Notes under the pieces: model-generated
Told to the model about the DNA's origin: nothing
Database searches by the model: none
Seen by the model: only the letters and a program-made list of their open reading frames with translations
Source of the DNA: Gammaproteobacteria bacterium
Lineage (GTDB): Bacteria; Pseudomonadota; Gammaproteobacteria; SZUA-152
NCBI GenBank assembly: GCA_011321815.1
Contig: DROS01000040.1
Span: 185,270-249,269, forward strand
Direction of reading: 5' to 3'
Length of the DNA: 64,000 nt
In this document: piece by piece, positions 27,990-35,890 of the stretch
How the letters are laid out: every line of letters begins with the position of its first letter
Numbering within the stretch: position 1 is the stretch's first letter
Position numbers and translations under genes: made by a program

Positions 27990-28130
27990 TATGTAAGGTA
28001 ACGTTTAGCAACTCTGAATCCCTGTAGGGCGTGGAAACGCAGATCTTTGATCTTGGCGTTTTTACAGACACGAGAGAAAGTCTGGGTGACGGAATCACCC
28101 CGATTAGAAACAATAAGAACAGCCCCAGAT
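27990..28130 (-). pseudogene. Tyrosine-recombinase (integrase) relic
   Basis: Minus-strand translation across about 28116-28030 gives VLIVSNRGDSVTQTF, SRVCKNAKIKDLRFHALQG. This resembles the box I region of phage-type integrases (usually RACKRAGIEDLRFHDLRH), with the catalytic Arg-containing segment decayed. It lies just beyond the 3' end of the split tRNA-Arg, the normal location of an integrase. Only this short piece is recognisable. Confidence 0.5.
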
Positions 28131-28175
28131 GAATCCGGGCGCCCTAAAATTGTCCCAAATTGGCAATAAGGAAGA

Positions 28176-28218
28176 TGGCGCGCCCGACAGGAGTCGAACC
28201 TGTGACCCGCCTTCGGAG
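28176..28218 (-). tRNA. tRNA-Arg(CCG) 3' half, separated from its 5' half
   Basis: Minus strand carries the 3' anticodon arm, T arm, acceptor 3' strand CGGGCGC, discriminator G and encoded CCA of a tRNA-Arg. It stops at the core GCCTTCGGAG. The acceptor strand is complementary to GCGCCCG of the 5' half at 36208-36249, not to that of the intact tRNA at 36070. The variable region is two bases shorter than in the intact tRNA, suggesting decay after separation. Confidence 0.85.
28209..28218. repeat. Left attachment core (attL-like), 10-bp direct repeat
   Basis: GCCTTCGGAG, identical to 36208-36217, derived from the anticodon loop and 3' stem of the split tRNA-Arg. It marks the left boundary of the ~8-kb element. 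Confidence 0.7.
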
Positions 28219-28221
28219 ACC

Positions 28222-28447
28222 AAAAATAATGCGCGCATTGTTTAGTTATTAACCGGCATCAATTGTGACGGGTAAGCCGTTAACTAACTTAACTAATTGA
28301 TTATTCAATATAATATTGATAACGACTTGTGACAATTAAACCCAATTAATTTGGCTCAAAATTTAAGGAGAAGGACTTAGTCACAAAATTTGGCCCAGCA
28401 TGCTATTCTCAACAATGAGTGTTAGCTAACATTTGGGGAAGTATATA
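28222..28447. other. AT-rich left end of the element
   Basis: Non-coding, A+T-rich stretch between the left core and the first cargo gene. It includes repeated TTAACTAA-like motifs near 28280 and TGAGTGTTAGCT at 28416-28427, which recurs inverted at 35950-35961 near the other end. Confidence 0.4.
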
Positions 28448-28782
28448 ATGGGTGGTGTTTTAGAGGCTAGTGCCGCCTTAGCGCAGCTTGCCGCACGCAT
28501 AACTGATCACGAAGAACCTCATCAAACCGTATTGCTGGAGATTTTCAGTGCCCTCAAAATAAATACTTCATATCCGGCAATCCCAAAATTATTTGGTGTT
28601 CTCGAATATAGTGTGCAAGCAGCCATCAATTCAGACCTTCCGCCAAGACAAACATGGGATGCTTGGCTCCCAACTCTTGAGTACACAAATAAACGGCTCA
28701 GCCAATTAAATTGGCCAAGGTCAGCACAGACTCGCCGCCACGGCAATGTTCTAGGAGGTGCGCAACTAGTACATCGACCAGT

Positions 28783-29403
28783 TTATATTGACGGATAGAG
28801 ATGTTTCAATTTGATACGCGCATCCTCGGTTGTAAAGCGCCAGTTCATTTCGCTTTTGATCGCATTTCTATACGCCACCCATGCCGATACTTCTTGTGCT
28901 AAATGCTCTCTATCAGCCATGCGATCACTCATGCATTGTCGGGACAAAAGGCTAAATTCAATTTCCGCCATATTCAGCCAGCTGCCATGTTTCGGCGTGT
29001 AACAGAACTCGAGCTTATCGAGTAGCCGCCGTGCCTCCTTGGGTTCAAACACTTTATACAGCGATGCGCCGGTATGGGTATTGAGATTGTCCATTACCAG
29101 TCTGATTGTCGTCGCTTGCGGGTAATCTTCATCCACCAACTTTTTTATTTGCAACGCCCAGTCTTCTGCGGTGCGTCTTTCGGTCACATCAATACGCCGC
29201 CAACCCCGCAGTGGTTCAAAAAAGATGAATAGGTTGCTGGTACCATTACGCTCATATTCAGTGTCGTAACGCTCGGGCTTCCCCGGCTCCATGGAAAGCT
29301 TTTCTCTTGTTTCACGCAGATGTTGTTTACTGCTCTCGTCCATGCAAATAATGGGATAAGCTTCATCGTAGGGCTGCTTGTAGAGAGTCAGGATGTTTTC
29401 CAT
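28783..29403 (-). CDS. IS630-family transposase, C-terminal DDE part (OrfB)
   Basis: 206 aa from ATG 29403, but the same frame is open up to about 29473 and would begin with residues like LKPWQRKEW, so it is the continuation of OrfA in another frame. The DDE catalytic triad is complete: PIICMDES, IRLVMDNLNTH and GSWLNMAEIEFS. The stop codon lies within the left terminal repeat. It catalyses cut-and-paste transposition into TA. Confidence 0.88.
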   Translation of the reverse strand: MENILTLYKQPYDEAYPIICMDESSKQHLRETREKLSMEPGKPERYDTEYERNGTSNLFIFFEPLRGWRRIDVTERRTAEDWALQIKKLVDEDYPQATTIRLVMDNLNTHTGASLYKVFEPKEARRLLDKLEFCYTPKHGSWLNMAEIEFSLLSRQCMSDRMADREHLAQEVSAWVAYRNAIKSEMNWRFTTEDARIKLKHLYPSI

Positions 29404-29428
29404 ATTAAAAACAAAATCAGCACTTTTT

Positions 29429-29914
29429 TTAGCCGGAATGCACCACTCTTTGCGCTGCCAAGGTTTGAGATCGTTTTTTTAAAACTTGACGGATGGTCTC
29501 TGGACTCACTGAGTCCACATGATTTAATGCTACCATTTTGCTGGCAAGCAGTTTTAGGCTCCAGCGATTACGGCCTTCTGGTGGCTCTGAACAGACCAGT
29601 GCAACAAGGTGAGCCTGCTGTTCTCCATCGAGCCGTGGGTTTTTTGAGCGTTTGCGCACCTCTCTTTCCAAAGCTTTTTCCAGCCCTTGCTCCACCAATC
29701 GCTGCCGTGTTCGCTCCACCGTTCGCAAACTCGCATCAATTGATGTCACGATGTCGCTATCTTTGAGTCCTGGGCCTTCCGGTCCTACATCGGCCTTGAG
29801 AAGAATCTGTGCGCGTTGCCTTTTATAGGCAGCGGCTTTTCCTGTTTTTACCAGTGAGCTGAGATTTTGGCGCTCCGTTTTGCTCAACTGGACGATGTAT
29901 TTTTTGGCTGGCAT
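29429..29914 (-). CDS. IS630-family transposase, N-terminal helix-turn-helix part (OrfA)
   Basis: 161 aa. It carries helix-turn-helix domains (AQILLKADVGPEGPGLKDSDIVTSIDASLRTVERTRQRL) typical of IS630 N-termini. The frame ends shortly after an A7 tract (minus strand, around 29474-29480), where the matching downstream protein LKPWQRKEWCIPAKK continues in the +1 frame. Either programmed frameshifting joins the parts or a one-base change inactivated a single-ORF transposase. Confidence 0.85.
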   Translation of the reverse strand: MPAKKYIVQLSKTERQNLSSLVKTGKAAAYKRQRAQILLKADVGPEGPGLKDSDIVTSIDASLRTVERTRQRLVEQGLEKALEREVRKRSKNPRLDGEQQAHLVALVCSEPPEGRNRWSLKLLASKMVALNHVDSVSPETIRQVLKKRSQTLAAQRVVHSG

Positions 29915-30253
29915 TGCTTCTATTGCGGTCCTAAAATTGAAATCTAATTTGGATTGTACTTCATTCAGTTGGCGGGGAAACTATCCGTCAATATAAACTG
30001 GTCGATGTACTAGGTCGGCAGCACAAAATTATAGAGGTACTTGAATCATTGAAAGACGTAGTTGCGCATGTTTTTTCTGTTGCTGAGGTGGCGGAGAGTG
30101 CAGTAACAGAGGTGGCGAATTTTGTGTTCGAGTGACGTGGTGTTTTATTGTGTGAGGTATATCCAGGCCCTTGCTGCCGCTGTTACCCGGCCCAGGCTGA
30201 CAACCGGACGCCCTGCTGCCCGCCATCGTCGACTGGGCCTTCAAGAGTGAGTT

Positions 30254-30898
30254 ATGAGTGAGCATGCCAGCTTGAAGCCTTGGGCGACCCGCCCTTTTGA
30301 ACTGATTGTACATGGCGAAATCCATTTTCGCCGAGGAGCTGATTATGATCGGCGCCTTGCACTCGTGAGCTTCGATAACTCTATTGAGGTGACCATAGCG
30401 GCTTACCTGAAACTGAATCCTGCGCACAGAGGTTATCGATCTTATTCGGTAGCGGGAGTTGCAAACTGGTTGCGAAATTTTCATACCCGCGTTGATTTCT
30501 TTCTGGATGAGAACAAAAACAGGGGGCTTCCCGAGTACAAGACAAAGGAAGAGATTGTCTGGTACCACGATCAAAGAAACGAACATTACCACGGGGGAGG
30601 CGCGGCAGTTCCTGAACAGTCTACCTTGGAAGGGGTACGCCAGTCTGCACTCTGGATTTTCTCCGTACTGTTTGAAGTTCCGAATATCGAACAGATCCTT
30701 GAGGAAGAGCTGGCAAAGAGAGAGGTGGCGACATCCATTCCGGGTGATCTTGCGGTTCCTGAACAGCCTGATACCGCAGTCAGATCGTATTCTCCGGCTC
30801 AGGCGAAAGCTATGGCAGTGGCCACGCTGTTAGGGCAGTGGAAAGAGGGAAAAGAGGCCGACTTGGACATAGCCAGGAGGATCGTCGATGAATTTTGA
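30254..30898 (+). CDS. HEPN-like protein, putative effector of a two-gene defence system
   Basis: 214 aa. Helix-rich; YHDQRNEHYHGGG at about 104-116 holds R108-x4-H113, the R-x(4-6)-H motif of HEPN ribonucleases, in the usual place between two helices (RVDFFLDENKNRGL before, TLEGVRQSALWIFSVLFEV after). A short region with a charged, Pro-rich linker follows. Its last 11 bp overlap the start of the 860-aa gene, so the two are co-translated. HEPN domains are frequent RNA-cleaving toxins in defence and toxin-antitoxin systems. The HEPN call rests on the motif and helix pattern only; a DUF4145-like non-catalytic relative is the main alternative. Confidence 0.6.
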   Translation: MSEHASLKPWATRPFELIVHGEIHFRRGADYDRRLALVSFDNSIEVTIAAYLKLNPAHRGYRSYSVAGVANWLRNFHTRVDFFLDENKNRGLPEYKTKEEIVWYHDQRNEHYHGGGAAVPEQSTLEGVRQSALWIFSVLFEVPNIEQILEEELAKREVATSIPGDLAVPEQPDTAVRSYSPAQAKAMAVATLLGQWKEGKEADLDIARRIVDEF

Positions 30899-33470
30899 CG
30901 AATGGACAGGCATCCTGCGAGATGAAATTCAGGAGGATGAGCGCTATATCGATTACCAGGAGGGCCGCTGGAAGGTAGTGGATCGAAAATCTGCCTGGCG
31001 ACAATTTGGTGCGCGTATATTTGATGCTCAGCTCGATGCATTCAAGTCCTGCGCAGTCGAAGTTCTGAGTGAGGTTGACCCTCAGTTTGAGCTGGCTCCG
31101 GAAGAGAGATATGCAGCGGCCGCGCATGGGAAAATATTGCGGCATTCCAAAAGCCTCAGAGAAGGCATTGCGCAAACCATCGCCCTGCTTGGAAACGAAG
31201 ATGATGCACTCAAGAACTGTTCTCATGGCAAAGCGAAAGGAACTGCCATTCTGACTGTTCGTGAGTTGTTTGAGGATGATGATTGGCGTATTTGGGCAAG
31301 TGTCAACAATTTGCTGCCAACAATAGCGGAAGGGGCACCTAGTGTTTTTCTTGATGCGGTGCAGAAAGCGCTGCTTTGCAATGATTCGCCATTCGATGAG
31401 TTATTCAAGCAGGAGAGCGGCGGTACATTCGGCGGCACGTATCTGTCTGGCCTCTTATGGGCCCTGGAGGGTCTGGCATGGAGCGGGGATTACCTAGTAA
31501 GAGTCGCGACACTCTTGGCGGATTTAGCGGCCCGTGACCCCGGTGGGCAATGGTCGAACAGACCAGACAACTCGTTGGTCTCGATTTTGTTGCCCTGGCA
31601 TCCGCAGACCCTCGCTCCGTTCGAAAAACAGTTGGCATGTTTGAAGGCGATTCGGAATGAGTACCCGGACGTTGCTTGGCGTGTGCTTGTGGAGTTGCTT
31701 CCCAGCCAGCATCAGACGACTTCAGGCACGCACAAGCCTTCGTGGTTTCTGGAGGTTGCAGACGATTGGAAGCCGTTAGTGACCCATGCTCAGTACCAAG
31801 AACAAGTAGCCCAATATGCAGAAATGGCGGTTGAGATGGCCAGTACGGATTTCAACAGGCTGACTGACTTGGTCGATTACCTCGACAACCTCCCACAGCA
31901 AGCCTTTGACAAGGTGCCAGCCTTGTTGTCATCTGATGACATCGTTGCTCTGGATGAGGAAAAACGGTTTCCGATATGGTCTAGGCTGACACGGTTTTCA
32001 CGAAAGCATCGCAGGTATCAGGACGCACAGTGGGCACTGTCATTAGATGTGCTTGAGCGACTGGATGAGGTTGCTGGAGCCTTGGCACCAAAATCGCCTG
32101 AGGGGTTATACCAGCATCTGTTTACAGATCATGATTTCGACCTTTACGAAAAGGACGGTGATTGGGAAGAACAAAGCCAGTTGCTGGAGGAAAAGCGCAA
32201 ACAGGCAGTACTGGAATTATGGGATGGTGCCAACCTCGAGCGTATCTTGGCATTCGCACAGGTCGTTGATTCTCCCTACAAAGTTGGGTGGTCGTTTGCT
32301 AACGTGGCAGATGAGAGCGCCGAATCCACGTTGCTGCCAGACATGCTGGAGAACAACGATAAAATCAGCCAATTTATGGATGGGTTCGTATGGAACAGGC
32401 ATCAGTGCCTGGGCTCGGAGTGGCTCGACCACTTTCCAATCGAGAAGTGGACAACGAAACAGCGCAGTCAACTTTTGGTTCGTCTTCCGTTTGATCAGGA
32501 TGCGTGGGCGCGTGCCGCTGACTGGTTAGGGGCTGACGAAACGCTCTATTGGGAGAATGTGGGTGTTAATCCGTACCATGCGAAGGGAGATGTTCTCCAT
32601 GCCATTGATAGGCTACTCCAATACGGACGGCCAATTGCGGCAATGGATTGTCTGTATGCTCGCCTGCATGATGGGTTGCCGCTGGATCTTGAGAGAACTA
32701 TTGACGTCTTGCTTTCCGCCGTTTCTTCTGATGAGCCCCGCAACGCCCTGAATCAACATCACGTTCTGGAATTGATCAAGGTGTTACAAGAAGATCCAGC
32801 TACCGATCCGGATGCCTTGTTCAGAGTTGAGTGGGCTTATGTGGCGCTGCTGGGTAGGCATGGCGATGTCAGGCCGAAATTCCTGGAAAAAAGGTTGGCC
32901 AGTGATCCAGGCTTTTTCTGTGAAGTGATACGGTTGATTTACCGGCCGAAAGGCTCAGAGGAGCCTCAGGCGGTTGATGAGGAGACCAAGGCTATTGCCA
33001 CGAATGCCTGGCGTCTTTTGCATGAATGGAAAATTCCTCCTGGGCTTCGTGATGACAATAGTTTTGCTAGTGAAGAATTTATCGCTTGGCTTGATAGGGT
33101 ACGAGAACTATGTGGAGAATCCGGTCATCTGGAAGTGGCAATGATCAAGGTCGGAGAAGTGTTGTTCTACTGCCCTGAGGATTCGGACGGCTTGTGGATA
33201 AACGAGGACGTCGCGAAGCGACTCAATGCGAGCGATGCCGGGGATATGAGGGACGGGTTTCGGACTGAGGTTTACAACTCCAGGGGTGTTCGTACGGTCG
33301 ATCCTACAGGGCAGCCGGAAAAAGAACTTGCTCAGCAGTGGCGAGAGAAGGCTGAAGCCATTGAACAAGCTGGTTATGCCCGGTTTGGCGCTACATTGAG
33401 GCAACTGGCTGACTCCTATGACCGGGAGGCTGAGCGAGTGCAGGCCGAACATGTCCAGAATGATGAGTGA
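30888..33470 (+). CDS. Large helical-repeat protein, resembles sensor region of STAND-type defence proteins
   Basis: 860 aa, highly acidic, mostly alpha-helical, without signal peptide or membrane helices and without a P-loop that I can find. Segments such as YIDYQEGRWKVVDRKSAWRQFG, LREGIAQTIALLGNEDD, LSGLLWALEGLAWSGDYLVRV and LADLAARDPGGQWSNRPDNSL resemble the C-terminal helical part of very large (over 1200 aa) ATPase-containing antiphage proteins. Here that part stands alone and its partner gene supplies a HEPN-like domain. The most likely role is recognition of a phage component, with control of the HEPN partner. The similarity is recalled from family patterns and was not computed. Confidence 0.5.
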   Translation: MNFDEWTGILRDEIQEDERYIDYQEGRWKVVDRKSAWRQFGARIFDAQLDAFKSCAVEVLSEVDPQFELAPEERYAAAAHGKILRHSKSLREGIAQTIALLGNEDDALKNCSHGKAKGTAILTVRELFEDDDWRIWASVNNLLPTIAEGAPSVFLDAVQKALLCNDSPFDELFKQESGGTFGGTYLSGLLWALEGLAWSGDYLVRVATLLADLAARDPGGQWSNRPDNSLVSILLPWHPQTLAPFEKQLACLKAIRNEYPDVAWRVLVELLPSQHQTTSGTHKPSWFLEVADDWKPLVTHAQYQEQVAQYAEMAVEMASTDFNRLTDLVDYLDNLPQQAFDKVPALLSSDDIVALDEEKRFPIWSRLTRFSRKHRRYQDAQWALSLDVLERLDEVAGALAPKSPEGLYQHLFTDHDFDLYEKDGDWEEQSQLLEEKRKQAVLELWDGANLERILAFAQVVDSPYKVGWSFANVADESAESTLLPDMLENNDKISQFMDGFVWNRHQCLGSEWLDHFPIEKWTTKQRSQLLVRLPFDQDAWARAADWLGADETLYWENVGVNPYHAKGDVLHAIDRLLQYGRPIAAMDCLYARLHDGLPLDLERTIDVLLSAVSSDEPRNALNQHHVLELIKVLQEDPATDPDALFRVEWAYVALLGRHGDVRPKFLEKRLASDPGFFCEVIRLIYRPKGSEEPQAVDEETKAIATNAWRLLHEWKIPPGLRDDNSFASEEFIAWLDRVRELCGESGHLEVAMIKVGEVLFYCPEDSDGLWINEDVAKRLNASDAGDMRDGFRTEVYNSRGVRTVDPTGQPEKELAQQWREKAEAIEQAGYARFGATLRQLADSYDREAERVQAEHVQNDE

Positions 33471-33630
33471 GTGTTATCCCACATGTTTTTTTTGGATATC
33501 CTATGGCTCCCGCTATCTGGCATGCCTAAGTCGAGAATCAAGCCAAACTCGACTCGACAAGGCTTTCAAGGGGTAGTTGTAGTGACATATAAGAAAAATC
33601 TATCACGATTTCCTCGCAATGCTGGGGTTG

Positions 33631-33649
33631 ACTTACCATAATGGTAAGT
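33631..33649. promoter_or_regulatory. Palindromic operator at the toxin start
   Basis: ACTTACCATAATGGTAAGT is a perfect 9-bp inverted repeat about one central base, and it covers the toxin start codon. It directly follows TTGACT-like promoter sequence (33628-33633). MqsA-type antitoxins bind such dyads through their helix-turn-helix to repress their own operon. Confidence 0.7.
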
Positions 33650-34078
33650 ACTACGATCGTCAGCCGCTTTTCGGGCAAGCTCCCCCTCGGCAAGGGCGAG
33701 AGCCGCAAGATTGCCGGAGGTCCCCTGTATCCCGCCGAGGAAGTGCTGGCCCTGCTGGCGAATCCGGGTAGTCAAGCGATTCATGCGTGGACCGATAAGT
33801 GTGGCAGGGACATGCAGAAGTGGTCGCTGGACGCGGATGATCTGTGCGAGTTGCTGGAGGTTGCGCTGAAAGCGGGGCGGTTTCTTGGTGCGGAGTGGTG
33901 TGTCCAGCGTCCCAATGGCCCTTGGGCGGCCTGCGATGCCTATGCGCTGGTGCGGCAGGAGTGGATACCATACGCGCACCGGGAAATGGACATGGACTAT
34001 TACATCAAGTTCGCGATTGCCAAGACGGGAAAGGTATTACTGGTGGTTTCTTGCCACCCGTCGGAAGACAGGAGGTAA
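33641..34078 (+). CDS. mqsR: MqsR-like toxin of a toxin-antitoxin-chaperone operon
   Basis: 145 aa. The segment AEEVLALLANPGSQAIHAWTDKCGRDMQKWSLDADDLCELLEVAL aligns in pattern with the MqsR N-terminal region, and the C-terminus MDYYIKFAIAKTGKVLLVVSCHPS matches the MqsR-type final strands (YLKI...VLIVSF). MqsR toxins are RelE-fold mRNA interferases that cleave at GC-containing sites. This protein is about 45 residues longer than the E. coli toxin. It is encoded 4 bp before the MqsA-like antitoxin. Assignment relies largely on the neighbours; catalytic residues were not mapped. Confidence 0.65.
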   Translation: MVSTTIVSRFSGKLPLGKGESRKIAGGPLYPAEEVLALLANPGSQAIHAWTDKCGRDMQKWSLDADDLCELLEVALKAGRFLGAEWCVQRPNGPWAACDAYALVRQEWIPYAHREMDMDYYIKFAIAKTGKVLLVVSCHPSEDRR

Positions 34079-34082
34079 CAAC

Positions 34083-34649
34083 ATGACGAATGATTTGAGC
34101 AGTCTGTGCCCGATCTGTGGCGAGGGCCATTTGCAGCCCCGGATCGGCAGGAGCCCTGTCGAGTACAAGGGGCAGACTTCAGAGGTTGAATTCCATTCTT
34201 CTGTCTGTGACGCCTGCGAGAGCGAGCAGTTGGATGCCGCGCAGTTGCGCGCCAACAAGCGGGCCATGGTGGCCTTCAAGAAACAGGTGGACGGCCTTCT
34301 GAGTGGTGCCGAAGTGCGTGCGCTGCGGGAGAAGCTGGGCCTGAGCCAGGCGGATGCCGCCAAGGTCTTTGGCGGCGGGCCGGTGGCCTTTTCCAAATAC
34401 GAAAGCGATGACGTGGCGCAATCCGAGGCGATGGATAAGCTGTTGCGGCTGGCCGCCGAAATACCAGCAGCCTTCGAAGTTTTAACCCATCGGGTCGATG
34501 ACGGGTCGGTTGCCACCTCGATGGAATGGGAGGAGGTGAGGGGCTGGTCAGTAGAGATCAGTTCCGAATCTAGCACCAAACGGCCACAGTTGCGGGTGGT
34601 TTCCAGTTCAACCTCCGTAGGTGAACCACACTGGAGTAACGCTGCATGA
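34083..34649 (+). CDS. mqsA: MqsA-like antitoxin with C-terminal chaperone-addiction extension
   Basis: 188 aa from ATG 34083, which has a strong AGGAGGT site; the longer frame from 33885 runs through the toxin gene and is rejected. The N-terminal zinc-binding domain has CPIC at 9-12 and CDAC at about 42-45. The helix-turn-helix is ALREKLGLSQADAAKVFGGGPVAFSKYES. Canonical MqsA ends near 131 residues; here about 55 more follow, including MEWEEVRGWSVEIS. In toxin-antitoxin-chaperone systems such a tail makes the antitoxin dependent on the SecB-like chaperone encoded next. Its stop overlaps that gene by 4 bp. Confidence 0.88.
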   Translation: MTNDLSSLCPICGEGHLQPRIGRSPVEYKGQTSEVEFHSSVCDACESEQLDAAQLRANKRAMVAFKKQVDGLLSGAEVRALREKLGLSQADAAKVFGGGPVAFSKYESDDVAQSEAMDKLLRLAAEIPAAFEVLTHRVDDGSVATSMEWEEVRGWSVEISSESSTKRPQLRVVSSSTSVGEPHWSNAA

Positions 34650-35158
34650 CGGTTAGTGCCGAGTTGCAGCGGGCCATCGATAGCCTCAACATCCAGGATG
34701 TTTACCTGCGTGGGCTGGATGCCCGTTGCCTAGGCGAATTTGACCCCAAATATGCCCCTGATCTTGCCGAGCTGACCATTCAGCAGATGCACCTTGTTAA
34801 TCAGTCACAGGTGGTGGAGATCGAGGAACATACTCGGCTGCTTAGGGTATTCCTTCGTTTGGGTGTGCGGTGGGTGGATCCCAAGGAGTCGGAGGAAGCG
34901 GAATCTATCCGGGCATTCATTGAGGCAGAGTTCATCGCTGAGTATGCAATGGCTGCGGACCTGGAGAAGGCGGCCATTGATGAGTTTTCCCTCAAGAATG
35001 TTAGCTACCATGTTTGGCCCTACTGGAGGGAATTGCTGAGCAATCAGTGCTCTCGTATGCATCTACCGAGGGTGATTCTTCCCATGGTGCAGCTGGCGCA
35101 CAACCGCCATCAGCAGGTCGAAGGACCAGAATCTTCAAGCAAGATAACCGAGCATTAA
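34646..35158 (+). CDS. SecB-like chaperone of the toxin-antitoxin-chaperone operon
   Basis: 170 aa, start overlapping the antitoxin stop (ATGA). The C-terminal region NVSYHVWPYWRELLSNQCSRMHLPRVILPMVQLA matches the SecB fold segment [28 protein letters not shown] in pattern, and the preceding LRVFLRLGVRWVD and EFIAEYAM strands fit the SecB beta-sheet. Chaperones of this type hold the unstable antitoxin tail until folding; phage interference frees the toxin. Tripartite MqsRAC modules of this order have known antiphage activity. It is too divergent to be the housekeeping SecB. Confidence 0.8.
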   Translation: MTVSAELQRAIDSLNIQDVYLRGLDARCLGEFDPKYAPDLAELTIQQMHLVNQSQVVEIEEHTRLLRVFLRLGVRWVDPKESEEAESIRAFIEAEFIAEYAMAADLEKAAIDEFSLKNVSYHVWPYWRELLSNQCSRMHLPRVILPMVQLAHNRHQQVEGPESSSKITEH

Positions 35159-35243
35159 TGTTCGAGAGGCCTTTTTCAGAAATACAGAGCTGTATTTTTC
35201 TACTTGTCCCGCAGCATCATGACACATGGATATGCGGTATGAG

Positions 35244-35827
35244 TTAAACAGTTACCAGTACTTCGATCATGCTGGCGGCGTGCGTGCGGGTGCTGACGAT
35301 AAGTGCATAACGCGCCTGCCTACCCCGGTGCTCCAGCTTGGGGCGCTCCTTCCAGCAACCGAGGACGGGATAAACCCGATCTCGCCGTGCAGCGGCCGTG
35401 CCCTGCCAGGTATCTGAATGGATGGAGCCGAAATTACGTAGTTTCTGCCCGAGCACCCAGTCCTGATCCTGCGCCATTTGTTTCAGGTATTGCTCGTCCC
35501 CGCGCATACTGCTTGGTGCGCTGACTGAACTGTTTTCCGTCGCTTCCAGTGGTCGCCGTACCGTAAAACGCAGGCCGTGGAAAGCGAAACGGTACTTGTT
35601 GGTCCAACCACACTCACTGGGATTGGGTTCGATGAAATACGAAAGCGTGACGCGCATTTCCACTTCGTGGCTTCAAGTTCGTACAACATATCGGCCGGCC
35701 AGGGCCATGCGTACAAGAGGGTGTCGCGGGTTTTGATTATTTTATCTTCTTTGAAAAAGATCTGCGGCTTTCCTGCACAATCAGGGTCAGGGCATTGCTG
35801 AGGCTCCACAAAGGGTTTTGTGCCCAA
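35244..35827 (-). pseudogene. Decayed C-terminal fragment of an S8-family (subtilisin-like) peptidase
   Basis: Two minus-strand frames join end to end. The upstream frame carries IIKTRDTLLYAWPWPADMLYE and the downstream one MRVTLSYFIEPNPSECGWTN, HGLRFTVRRP, WVLGQKLRNFGSIHSDTWQG, VYPVLGCWKERPKLE and RYALIVSTRT. These motifs belong to the C-terminal region of a family of S8 peptidases found in bacterial accessory loci, often beside an AAA ATPase. The frame changes near 35660, and the N-terminal catalytic domain is absent. Non-functional. Confidence 0.65.
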
Positions 35828-35890
35828 AGGAAGCTAACAGTCAAAACTCACTCCAATCTGCCTGATGTTAAAACCTCAAATTTCAAACAC

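Larger units (their letters stand above)
28769..30010 (-). mobile_element. IS630-family insertion sequence, 1242 bp
   Basis: Perfect 30-bp terminal inverted repeats at 28769-28798 and 29981-30010, flanked by TA duplications (28767-28768 and 30011-30012), as expected for IS630/Tc1-type elements. It contains two overlapping-frame transposase ORFs on the minus strand. Perfect ends suggest recent insertion. Confidence 0.92.
28448..30135 (+). pseudogene. Unknown cargo gene interrupted by an IS630-family insertion
   Basis: Start ATG 28448 has a GGGGAAG ribosome site. The frame runs through 28768 (107 codons, ending GGAQL), is broken by the insertion sequence, and resumes in frame at 30013 (GRQHKIIEVLESLKDVVAHVFSVAEVAE...) to a stop at 30133-30135. 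Removing the IS and one TA gives a continuous 147-residue product, mostly helical. I do not recognise the family. As it stands, the protein would be truncated and end with 10 residues encoded by the IS end. Confidence 0.7.

Noticed and set aside
33885..34082. 66-residue N-terminal extension of the antitoxin frame
   Set aside because: It runs through the toxin gene in another frame; ATG 34083 has a strong AGGAGGT site and gives the normal N-terminus.
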